Source: Roseimaritima ulvae
GTDB taxonomy: Bacteria; Planctomycetota; Planctomycetia; Pirellulales; Pirellulaceae
DNA length: 64,000 nucleotides
Assembly: GCF_008065135.1 (NCBI RefSeq)
Contig: NZ_CP042914.1
Location: 4,135,404 to 4,199,403, forward strand
Direction: 5' to 3'
In this document: one piece after another, positions 25,253 through 34,100 of the stretch
Layout: every line of letters starts with the position of its first letter
Position numbering within the stretch: the stretch's first letter is position 1
Made by a program: the position numbers and the translations under genes
Notes under the pieces: generated by a model
What the model saw: the letters and a program-made list of their open reading frames with translations, nothing else
What the model was told of the DNA's origin: nothing
The model's database searches: none

Positions 25253-25260
25253 GGCATAAG

Positions 25261-25740
25261 CTATTGGCTTAAAACCGGGTGCACAAAGCTGAGATGCAGG
25301 GCCGCGTGGCGGCAGTTCAACTGGTCGGCTTCCTCGGCGGACAGTTTGCCGAAAAACGGATGCTTAGCCAGCGGCCCGTGCGTCTTGTAATACTCGACGG
25401 AATTCTTCAAGTGCTCGACTTCCGCCGCGATGTCAAACTCTTTGTCCGGCCAAAAGTACGCCTCGCCCGAAGCCGGCAACTTAACGCCTGGTTTCAACGG
25501 TTTTGTGCTGATCACCATGCGGCGAATCAGCGGCATCATGGCTCGCATAAAGAACGGAGGCGGCGGGGCGTGGATGCGGCCCGAGGAAACATCATGAGCC
25601 AGCGCTAAATGGTTCAGAATCTGCCCGAAATTGTGCTTGCCAGTCGTCCGCACCTCGCCCGCAGCCAGCCGCTCCACCTCCGCAACCACTTCATCCAGAT
25701 TCTGAAAAGTCAGTTCTCGGCGTTCCGCTTGGTTACCCAT
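25261..25740 (-). CDS. DUF1569 (DinB-like fold) protein
   Basis: A 159-residue cytosolic protein of the DUF1569 family, a helical-bundle relative of DinB. Family landmarks are LTFQNLDEVVAEVERL, the metal-ligand-like FGQILNHLALAHD (H at about 42 and 47), a proline-rich PPPPFFMRAMMPLIRRM segment, and the C-terminal LNCRHAALHLSFVHP. The histidines are spaced as in DinB proteins, where they bind a metal. A thiol-transferase-type activity is suspected for the wider superfamily but is not shown for this group. It is convergent with the terpene-cyclase-fold gene, with only 8 bp between the stop codons. Confidence 0.9.
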   Translation of the reverse strand: MGNQAERRELTFQNLDEVVAEVERLAAGEVRTTGKHNFGQILNHLALAHDVSSGRIHAPPPPFFMRAMMPLIRRMVISTKPLKPGVKLPASGEAYFWPDKEFDIAAEVEHLKNSVEYYKTHGPLAKHPFFGKLSAEEADQLNCRHAALHLSFVHPVLSQ

Positions 25741-25901
25741 TTTCAGATTCTCCCAGCAGCCATTTCGCTACTTTGATCGGTGGTTTTCGAACGGGCACGG
25801 TAGTTCGTCTCTGCCACGCTCACGCGATCACATTGTAGACCACCCGCCGCAAATGGGGACAGGAACCGTGCTGTTCACCGTCTGAGCTTTTCGAGGCGTA
25901 A

Positions 25902-25934
25902 AATTCCCGGTCGTCCAATCTTCCGGTCGATCAC
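25902..25934. repeat. ACCGGAAGATT-type dispersed repeat in the 25741-26116 spacer
   Basis: AATTCCCGGTCGTCCAATC then TTCCGGTCGATCAC. This is the minus-strand copy of the GACGACCGGAAGATT family also found at 30965, 61241, 62440 and 63581. The rest of the 376-bp divergent spacer shows no gene or clear regulatory site. Confidence 0.8.
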
Positions 25935-26116
25935 AGCGCCCCCCGCGTAGCAAAAGCAAGCCATTGCAAGGGTGCAAGCTGTTTACCGGCCAGACAGGAT
26001 GTGCATCCCGGCAGGCGAACCCTTGCCGCCGCCCAACCGCAACTCGCGACTTCGCTAGAATGTCTTGACCCACAACCGTTGATACGTTCGCTGGACTGAG
26101 CAACTTGGAGAACCTT

Positions 26117-26833
26117 GTGAATCGTTTCTTTATCCTTGGCTTAACTGCAATGACCTGCCTGGGCATCGCCGCGACCGCCCACGCGCACTACCTCTGGGTT
26201 TCCGTCGATCGAGAGCCTGAGCACAGCGCCGGATCGAACATCTATTTTGAAGAAGCCCCCCGCCCTGGCGACGGTTCCTATCTGGACCACTTTTTGCGCA
26301 AAAGCGACGTCTGGATTCGAACCATCGAACAACCCGCGCCCGATCCCGTCCGCGCCGAGGAGGTGCAAGCCGGGGAGCATCGCTGGATGCGAGTTGCGTC
26401 TCCGGCGGCCGATGAATATAGCGTCGACGCCTACGGCAAATTTGGCGTCTATCAATATGGACAAACCAAAGTGCTCCTGCATTACTACGCGCGGAACCTG
26501 TCGGTTGTTTCTCACGACGCGATGCACGAGCTGGGACGCGCCGAACAAATGGACCTCGATCTGGTGCCGCACGACGTCGGAAACCGCTTCGAATTCACGC
26601 TGCTCTGGAAAGGCAAGCCAGTTGCCGATCGGATGGTGTTCGTCCGCGGGCCAAAAGGCTTTCGCCAGAATATAAAGACCGACGCAAGCGGCAAAATTGC
26701 ACTGGAACGGCCCGCGTCCGGCGGACTGACGTTGCGCAGCAGCGTGGAGTTCGACACGCCCGGCGAGGAACATGGTGAAGCCTACGAGCGGGTCCGGCAC
26801 AACATTACGATGGTCATACCGTCGCAGGATTAA
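26117..26833 (+). CDS. Secreted DUF4198-like protein
   Basis: A 238-residue protein from GTG (26117), with GGAGA upstream. A signal peptide (MNRFFILGLTAMTCLGIAATAHAH) is followed directly by HYLWVSVD, the usual DUF4198 mature start. The family also occurs in periplasmic proteins linked to nickel or cobalt uptake. Later segments GNRFEFTLLWKGKPVADRMVFVRGPKGF and IKTDASGKIALERPASGGLTLRSS look like a carboxypeptidase-regulatory or Ig-like beta domain. A TTG four codons upstream is also possible but less likely. No transporter gene is adjacent, so a metal role remains a guess. Confidence 0.8.
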   Translation: MNRFFILGLTAMTCLGIAATAHAHYLWVSVDREPEHSAGSNIYFEEAPRPGDGSYLDHFLRKSDVWIRTIEQPAPDPVRAEEVQAGEHRWMRVASPAADEYSVDAYGKFGVYQYGQTKVLLHYYARNLSVVSHDAMHELGRAEQMDLDLVPHDVGNRFEFTLLWKGKPVADRMVFVRGPKGFRQNIKTDASGKIALERPASGGLTLRSSVEFDTPGEEHGEAYERVRHNITMVIPSQD

Positions 26834-26913
26834 GTTTAGAATAAACGTTACTTAACGCTTCGATCCGTCTCGGTGCTTGCCGATTGCCATTCCTCTAACC
26901 GTCCGGTCATCGT

Positions 26914-27663
26914 TTGAACCCTTCGACAACGCTGAACCGACTTCTGCGACTGGTTTCCTTAATCTTGTTCGTCGCTGGAATCGTGACGTTGATCGTGTTG
27001 AGCCGCTTCAATCGTGAGCTGCAGCGCGACGTGTTGCAACTGGAAGCCGAGCTGGGACGCATGTCCGTCGAGGACCCCGACAAGATTCACATCGTGGCCA
27101 TCGAAGATCCGGTCGTGCCGCCCGAAGTGGCTCCCTACGTAGACGAAATCTGGCAATATCGCTGCTATCTGCCGCCCGGATATGACTTTCGAAGAATGCG
27201 AGGAGGGGGCCGCTTGTCAGATCGTGGCCTGTATTTCCAAGGCGGATTCAGCACAAGCCATTCCAGCCCTCGCTCCGAACCCTATCACCGGTTGCTGACG
27301 ATCGGTTTGCAGCGGCAAGACGAAGGGGTTGAGTGTTTCTTTTCCTTTGGCGGTTCGTCCAGTTCAGGAAGGTGGGATGTACAGGCGGATCTCAACGGCG
27401 ATGAGTTGGTGGTCGAAACGTTGGCAACGCCCGGTGGTCCCGCTCAGTCTTTTGACCAAGACACGATTCTGCCCCTACTGCGATTGTACGACCCGAACAC
27501 TGCGGAACCGAAACAGATCGACGGCCGAACGCTCACGACCTATGCGGGGGGCATCGTCGTAATCTGCCCCGCGAAGCTGGAAGCCGAGTTCGCACAGCTT
27601 CGCCAGGGCAAGCAGCCCGAAGGTTTTGAAGACTCCTGGATCGCGGAGGGACAACGGCAGTGA
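26914..27663 (+). CDS. One-TM protein of unknown function
   Basis: A 249-residue protein from TTG at 26914 (MNPSTTLNRLL). One N-terminal membrane helix (about 10-29) is followed by a short coiled coil (FNRELQRDVLQLEAELGRM) and an outer region without recognised domains, with a proline-rich strip (PVVPPEVAPYVDEIWQYRCYLPPGY). The TTG start has no strong Shine-Dalgarno. No other start in this frame precedes the helix, so TTG is kept. Its stop overlaps the start of the next gene (GTGA), and the two products are similar in build. This suggests a two-gene unit of planctomycete-specific anchored proteins. Confidence 0.7.
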   Translation: MNPSTTLNRLLRLVSLILFVAGIVTLIVLSRFNRELQRDVLQLEAELGRMSVEDPDKIHIVAIEDPVVPPEVAPYVDEIWQYRCYLPPGYDFRRMRGGGRLSDRGLYFQGGFSTSHSSPRSEPYHRLLTIGLQRQDEGVECFFSFGGSSSSGRWDVQADLNGDELVVETLATPGGPAQSFDQDTILPLLRLYDPNTAEPKQIDGRTLTTYAGGIVVICPAKLEAEFAQLRQGKQPEGFEDSWIAEGQRQ

Positions 27664-29192
27664 CCACCGTATCAACCAACGGGGGCAACCGGCGATTTCG
27701 GTTCTCCCTTCGACACATGCTCGCGCTGACGGCAATCATTGCCGTGTGGATCGCAGCGCTGCTGGCGTTCCAAAAATATGTTGGGTTGACGCTCCGCCAT
27801 TCGCAGTTGCTGGCTTTGTCCAGTCGTCTAGACGTCGCGGACGTCGATCGACTTCAGTCTGTGATGTATCCTCGCGTCGCCAAGGACATCCAAACGTGGG
27901 AGGTGCATGTTCCGGAGGGCAAGCCGTATGAGCTGCGATTTGGTGTGGCGACGGTGTCCCAAGCTGGCATGCCGGAAAGCTATGAGAAAATCCCAATCGC
28001 ACCGGGGCGACATCGAATTACGTTTCGTACTGCCGACAGCGTGAATGAGAACTATCAGTTCACGTTGTTCATCGATGGTCAGACGGTTTTTGACCAGTCG
28101 ATGGGGCGAGAATGGATGCCCGACGGCTGGCGACAGGCCAGCGGGTTAAGCCCGCCGGACGACTTGGAGCAGCAGTCGCCGGCAAGTTTGCATCTCGCTG
28201 GCGAAGCTTATACGCCACGCACGGACTATGGATCGGGGACGTATTTTAATGGTCAAAGCGATGACTGGGTCAGCCAGCCCGGCTATCGACTTTGGATCGA
28301 CCAAGCGGATCGGGATTACCCGCCGGTTTCGCCCTTCATCGGTTTTGCCAACGATCCAGGATACAGAGGCATCGGACTCCGCGACGGCCTGCGGTACCGC
28401 ACCACGCAACGCAATCAGTACGAATGGACGATCTATCGTCCGGCTGCCCAAACCAACGACCCCGTGTTGAAGATTGTTCCCGAATTTTTGGTTGGCGATG
28501 AAACGGCCTTGTCGGCGCAGACGCAGGAGTTCACGCGGTGGCGTTCGCTGGGCGAACCACAAGGGACGAAGGAAGTTGCTTGGCAGCGAGACCCGGCGAA
28601 ATCGGCCCATAGCGTTTTCCTGCACGCCGAGGTCGACTCCTCAGACGCAATCAAACCCGTTGTCGAACTTCGTTGGGATGCAAGTCGCCCCGATGACGTC
28701 GGCATTCGACTTGCAGCAACTCCCGCGAATCAAAACTTGACCAACTGGCGACTGCGGATCGTTGATGGCACGAGCCACTTGTGGCGGTTGCTGGCTGTCG
28801 GCGATCGACAACTCGATGCGGGGACCCGTTTCGGCGACACCGCGGGACCGTCGTTTTCGGATCCGCAGCCCATCGAGCTCGCGCCGCCATCGGACGAGTC
28901 GTACCGGATTCGTTGGAAAACGGACATTGCCCAGCCGCTGCAAACGCTAGCGCGCGGTAGGCAGAACAACGCCAACGCGTTCCGCGGCATGAGACTGTTT
29001 CGGGGGCTGCCGTTGGCATTTGAAGCGGAGTTGGCCGCGGCCCTGCAACCCTCCGTCAAGATCGTTCCTGCCCAGCGCCACCCCGACACCCCAGGCGTAT
29101 TGTTTCCCGGCGGCCCTGTCATCGACGAGCTCCATATCGAACTCGACGGCACGACCAGAGATTGGATCTGGCTGCGGGCCGTCCCTCGGTAA
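27660..29192 (+). CDS. Planctomycete-type one-TM protein of unknown function
   Basis: A 510-residue protein beginning at GTG (27660-27662), which overlaps the TGA of the preceding gene, so translation is probably coupled. The N-terminus has the RFRFSLRHMLALTAIIAVWIAALLAF pattern, a basic FSLR motif before one helix that recurs on many planctomycete anchored proteins. The remaining roughly 465 residues are outside the membrane, with beta-rich stretches and no domain I recognise. A function cannot be assigned. Confidence 0.75.
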   Translation: MTTVSTNGGNRRFRFSLRHMLALTAIIAVWIAALLAFQKYVGLTLRHSQLLALSSRLDVADVDRLQSVMYPRVAKDIQTWEVHVPEGKPYELRFGVATVSQAGMPESYEKIPIAPGRHRITFRTADSVNENYQFTLFIDGQTVFDQSMGREWMPDGWRQASGLSPPDDLEQQSPASLHLAGEAYTPRTDYGSGTYFNGQSDDWVSQPGYRLWIDQADRDYPPVSPFIGFANDPGYRGIGLRDGLRYRTTQRNQYEWTIYRPAAQTNDPVLKIVPEFLVGDETALSAQTQEFTRWRSLGEPQGTKEVAWQRDPAKSAHSVFLHAEVDSSDAIKPVVELRWDASRPDDVGIRLAATPANQNLTNWRLRIVDGTSHLWRLLAVGDRQLDAGTRFGDTAGPSFSDPQPIELAPPSDESYRIRWKTDIAQPLQTLARGRQNNANAFRGMRLFRGLPLAFEAELAAALQPSVKIVPAQRHPDTPGVLFPGGPVIDELHIELDGTTRDWIWLRAVPR

Positions 29193-29305
29193 GGGTTTTC
29201 AGTGTCTCCGCGTTATGTGCATTATTTCGCTAGATGATTTCCTGGTGATTTGGCCTCCACTGCGTCGTGATTCGTCGAGCCTGTTCCGCTGCGGCATGAG
29301 CACGA

Positions 29306-29956
29306 CTATTCGCTCTCAGAGAGTTTTCGGAGTTGCCGGATACGCTCCGCAACGGCTTCTGGCTGGTGGTAGCCGCGAATCACCGCCTCCTTGAGTTGCG
29401 CATTCGCATCGTCGAACCGGCCTACCGTGGCGTAGGCAATCGCCAAATTGGAGTAGGCTACGGCCAAGGTGTCATCAATTTCGATGGAGCGTTCAAGGTG
29501 TTTTATCGCTGATTGATAGTCGCCTTGATAGATTGCCAAGGTCCCCATGCTTCCGTGAAGCTCTGCATAGTCCGGTGCGAGAGCCAACGCTTTCCGGTAC
29601 AGGGTTGCCGCGGCTTCGTAGTCACCCATTAGCCGGCATACGGCTCCTTTATTGACATACGCTGAATGATTGTTCGGGTCCTCCAGTATGGCTTGGTCGT
29701 GATAACCCAGGCTCTCTTCATACCGGTCCAGTTCGTTGTAACAATTCCCAATCATCGTGAGCACCTCACTGCGACTGTAAACTCCCAGCGGCATGTCAAC
29801 GGCGTGCTGTAGGTGAGGTATCGCCTCCGCAAACCTACGCTGCGCGTACAGCTCCTCCGCCTTGACGACGTCTGAATCGCCACTCAAGTGCGGATTGCAT
29901 CCAACGAGCAAGGGAAGGGCGAGCACGCAGGCCGCCGCGACAGCTAAACGAATCAC
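29306..29956 (-). CDS. TPR lipoprotein
   Basis: A 216-residue lipoprotein with tetratricopeptide repeats. The chosen start is GTG at 29954-29956, which overlaps the TGA of the upstream gene (GTGA) and has AAGG at 8-nt spacing. It yields a perfect lipoprotein signal, VIRLAVAAACVLALPLLVGC, with the lipobox Cys at position 20. Longer starts would put 12-20 extra polar residues before the signal. At least four TPR units follow (ELYAQRRFAEAIPHLQHA, CYNELDRYEESLGYHDQAI, ALALAPDYAELHGSMGTLAIYQGDYQSAIKHLERSI, AYATVGRFDDANAQLKEA). It probably acts as a scaffold in the periplasm or at the outer membrane. Confidence 0.88.
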   Translation of the reverse strand: MIRLAVAAACVLALPLLVGCNPHLSGDSDVVKAEELYAQRRFAEAIPHLQHAVDMPLGVYSRSEVLTMIGNCYNELDRYEESLGYHDQAILEDPNNHSAYVNKGAVCRLMGDYEAAATLYRKALALAPDYAELHGSMGTLAIYQGDYQSAIKHLERSIEIDDTLAVAYSNLAIAYATVGRFDDANAQLKEAVIRGYHQPEAVAERIRQLRKLSESE

Positions 29957-30753
29957 TTTGCGCACCTTGATTGTGTCAGATAAGTGACGAGCCATACCAC
30001 CGTCCCACCATCGCAATAGTGGTGAAAGAAGGCGGACTCACCGTCAGCCAGGGAAACTATCTGAGTACCGAACGGAGTGGATTCGGCGTAGTCGTCACTG
30101 ATGAAATCGAGACGGACTTCCGCGAGACCCTTCTTGTGATTGATGCGTCCCATGGCCGTACAGGGTCGCCCTGGGACTCCCCACGCGACACGACGACCTG
30201 GCACGAGTGCAAGCGAAAATTTGTTGTCAGCCTCTGCGGGTAGCAACGCCAACAGCGATGTCGTCTCCGTCTTCGTCAGCCGCTTCTTAGACAGAAGTTC
30301 GTGGAGTGTTTTCTGCTGCTCCTCCGTCCGTTCAGAATGATCAAGTTCCGTGGGACTCTGAGAATACAGGGCACGACATTCGACCTGAATCGCAGCGTCT
30401 TTGTCTTCCGCAAGACTCTCCAATAGCTGAGCGATTTCCTCATGACCGTCCTTGGTGTGTCGGACAATCAGGCTGAGCGATGGCGGGTAAGCAGCTACGG
30501 CCAGCGGCTTCTGCGAGCACATGGTGTCGACGAGGCCACGAAGTTCGTCGAGTGCGTTCATCGTTTCTGGGTACGGTGCGCCCCATTCGTCCAACGTAGT
30601 ATGCCCGCCCATTCCACTTTTCATCGCACTGGCGGCAACAATGTTACCCACAGGATAGACTTTGAGAATTGTTGATTCCGCCGGCGCGTCATCAGCGCCA
30701 TACACCGAAGTCACAGTGATGGCCGTCGTCAGAATCAGCAGTGCTCGCAACAT
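29953..30753 (-). CDS. Secreted protein of unknown function with a secretin-N0-like segment
   Basis: A 266-residue protein with a very strong ribosome site (AAGGAGGATCTG before the ATG) and a signal peptide (MLRALLILTTAITVTSVYGAD). The segment PPSLSLIVRHTKDGHEEIAQLLESL resembles the short secretin/STN-like beta-alpha-beta motif found in many planctomycete secreted proteins. It is followed by a helical part (LSKKRLTKTETTSLLALL) and a C-terminal beta region. The gene is translationally coupled to the TPR lipoprotein downstream, so the two may act together. The exact role is unknown. Confidence 0.75.
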   Translation of the reverse strand: MLRALLILTTAITVTSVYGADDAPAESTILKVYPVGNIVAASAMKSGMGGHTTLDEWGAPYPETMNALDELRGLVDTMCSQKPLAVAAYPPSLSLIVRHTKDGHEEIAQLLESLAEDKDAAIQVECRALYSQSPTELDHSERTEEQQKTLHELLSKKRLTKTETTSLLALLPAEADNKFSLALVPGRRVAWGVPGRPCTAMGRINHKKGLAEVRLDFISDDYAESTPFGTQIVSLADGESAFFHHYCDGGTVVWLVTYLTQSRCAK

Positions 30754-30816
30754 CAGATCCTCCTTGATGAAGGTGAAGAACAGAATGTGTTAACTGGCGG
30801 ACGCTACAGACCAGGT

Positions 30817-31017
30817 CGCCCGACCCCAAATCATATCGGGCACGGAGACCGCCGGCAAATCGATACCGAACCCCATGCGTCTATGCCAATTCCGATGTAC
30901 TCCTGTCAGGTTAAAACAAAACCAGCGCCATCGAGCACGAATACTCAATCATGCTCCCCAGCTCTGAAATTTGGCGACCGGAAGATTTGACGACCGGAAG
31001 ATTAGTGGACGGTGGGG
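30817..31017. repeat. ~200-bp composite dispersed repeat just after the giant gene
   Basis: It holds block A (30817-30862, around CCAAATCATATCGGGC and GGCAAATCGAT) and, about 100 bp later, block B (30965-31017, GAAATTTGGCGACCGGAAGATTTG then GACGACCGGAAGATTAGTGGACGGTGG). The same A-then-B order and spacing recur at 63460-63632. It occupies most of the 365-bp space 30754-31118. No gene is seen there. Confidence 0.85.
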
Positions 31018-31118
31018 GGGAAGACCTATGGTAACGGCGAGCGTGCAACCGCTGCTGAGACGCGTTTCCGAGTTCGTCGCATTGCGCCTTGGTTCGTCAG
31101 TTCTTTAGACTGGGGTTG

Positions 31119-34100
31119 TTAGCGGCGTGAATCGTAAAGAAGTTGAATGGCAAGGTCATGAGCGAGTTCGTTGTCCCGTTCGTCATCGCTCTCTTTCGCA
31201 TCAAAATCGACCGTTGGATAGCCGTCCGCAACTTGTCTTAAAATGCTTTCCTGAAACGCGAAGTCCTGCGTTTTTGGTGCCTTACTGACACTTTGAGGGC
31301 TTTCCGCCCCAAACCCTTCATCAGTATCCGCCGACGCGCCAGCAACTGTTTCTCCTTGGGCCGTTGCCTGGGCTAGGCGAGCTTTACGATTCAAGAAATT
31401 GATAACGAGCAAGACATCATGCGGACTGACGATTCCATCACTGTCGGTATCGTAGAAAGAGATGGGAGTTTCGGATTCCGCGGAGGGCCTACCGAGTTCT
31501 CGTACCCCGAAACGATTAAGAGTATTGATAACCTGCAATGCGTCGAACGGTGTCACCTCACCATCAAAATCGACGTCTTCAGAGAGCAGCGGATTAAGAT
31601 AGGTAGTTGGCATGACGACCAGCTCGATCGATGTGTCCGTTTGCAAGATCTCCAGGTATAGCTTGGAATCAGGCGAAGGTTGTGTGACATCTTCGCTTTG
31701 GAACTGTCCCACGATCGAGTCGGCTTGAATCAACGGCAGCCGATCAAAAAGGGCCAAGCCGCCGCCCTGCCCGGTGAAATCGATTGGCAGTTCAGAGGTC
31801 GCCAATCGTAGCTGACCATCAGCAGTAAACTGTCCGTCTACGATCAATTGATCGTGCCGAATGCCGGTCGCCGACTGAATGACTTCAATCTCGAGCGAAG
31901 TTGTTTCAGTGAATTGAAGGTTGCCATCGAAACTAATTTGGGCTGGACTGTTGCCGGGTTGGAATAGACCCGCAATCACGATGTTCCCAACAAAGTTACC
32001 CGCCCCACTGACGGGGCCAAACAGGACCAGCTGTTCGGGACTTGTACGGTTGGGTCCAAAAATCGTGCCCTGGTTCACCAGTTGGCCACTAACAATTCCA
32101 TACCCTTGCAGCGATCCACCGAAATCGATTTCGATGCCATTCGTGGCCTCCAGCGTTCCGGTTCCGTTTTCGTCGCCGATCGTAATCGTTTCGAAACTAT
32201 CGATCGAAAATGGGCTGTCGACGGTTACCTGCGAGCCACCCACGTCCAACCGATCTGACTGCAAACGCAACAGCGGATACGAAGTTCGGAGCGCTTCCAC
32301 GCCCTGCGTCGCAATATGCAGCGTCGTATTCCCATTGGTGGCCGAAACGATTCGTTCACCCGTCGAGGGATCGGCTGGCAGAACCTGAATCGCCAACGCG
32401 GAGCTTCCCGTTATCCGCAATGAATCCCCGTCGCCGCTACCACTTCGGATTCGGACGCCGCCGGGAATATCCAGAGCCTGATCGCTATCAAACACAAACC
32501 AGAACTGCTCAGCAATGTTGTCGCGCCCGATAATCTCGATTTCATTCAGCGGCAATACATTGCGGCTTTCTAGTAGTGTTCCATCCGAAAGGTTGGTCAC
32601 TTCGACCAACAACCCCGTGAACCGAATTTCAATCGCATCCGCTGCGACAAACAAGTTCGTGTCGATAGCCAAACGAGTCGGATCGTCCGGTAAAACGGTC
32701 ACGACCACATCCCCATTTGCAAAGCCGCCGTTGCCATCGGTGATCGTGTAAGTGAATCGATCGATTCCCACAAAACCAATTCGTGGTGTATACAGGATCT
32801 CGCCCGTCGCCGTATCGATCGACGTTTGGCCCCCATGCACGGCGGCAGAGACCTGCGTTACGGAAAGTGATTCTACTGGGTCCGGGGTAGATGAATCGTT
32901 TTGCAGCACGTCGATGCGGTTTGCTGCGGAATCGAACGCGACTTGAATTCGATCCAAGCCCGTGCGGGGATCGTCGTTTACTTCCGTTACGGATATCTGT
33001 CTCGATACGGTGGATTGGCCACCATCGTCGTCGCGGATCGTTACCGTTACCGTATAGGTGCCGCCGCGACGGTAGGTGTGTCCGGTTTCGAAGGAGTAAG
33101 CCCGCAGGCCTCCGGTCGCCGAGCTTTGGAACGTCAGCGAGCGTACCTGCCCATCGCCAAAATCGATCTCCCCCGTTATCCGTTCCGCATCCGCTTCGCC
33201 CGTGCGCCCGTCCAGATCGCTGAATGCTCCGCTGAACAGCAGCCTTTCGTCTTCGGCCCCATCGGGCGCGACCAGCTGAAGATCCGATGGTGCTACGTTC
33301 TCGATTGTGACGTTGGTCTGCTGGCTTGCGGTCGCTCCGTCTTTGTCCATCACGACTACGGACACCGTATACGTGCCACTGTCGGGAAACCGATGGTTGA
33401 CGTGAGGGGCATGTGTCATATGCGTGGGTGTGCCGTCGCCGAAATCCCACAGGAATTCGAAGGTGCGACTATTGTCAGCCCGTAGGACGCCATCGTTGCC
33501 TCCGGCAATGTTGGCTGGATCGGTAAAGTCAACACTGAACGATGTCCCAGCACCGGTTGCGTTTTCCTCCAGCTCGCCGCTCACTTGAATCCCTGCAATT
33601 TCCGGCGGAAGATTGGCAACCGTGACGGTCAGCGAGTCCGGTTCGCTCGCCCCGCCTGCACCGCCAAGATTATTGAAGAAATCACCCCCGTCGTTCACCG
33701 TCAATCCGATCGCGTACGTTCCATTGTCGAGCGCCACGAACTGGAATGGAGCTTCGAACGTTAGCTGCTGTACCCCGTCGGGTATTTCCCAATCGTACGA
33801 AAACTCCGTCTGACCGGGGTCGACAATTGCAGGACTGATGGTGAAGGGAGTACCCTCGGTGATGAATTGATCGTTTCCGATTTCCAGCATCGGCGCAACA
33901 TTGGCAACCGACAGTTCCACCCGCGCGGGCTCACTCTCGTATGCGACGCCATCAATGACATCCGTGATCACGAGGCTGACAGAGTACAACCCGTGGGTGC
34001 CAGCAGCGAAATCGAACACGGCTTGGTCGGGTCCTTCCATGGAGTTGCCACCGAAGATGCCATCGATCTGCCAGCGGTAAGATCGAGACGAGTTTCCAAA

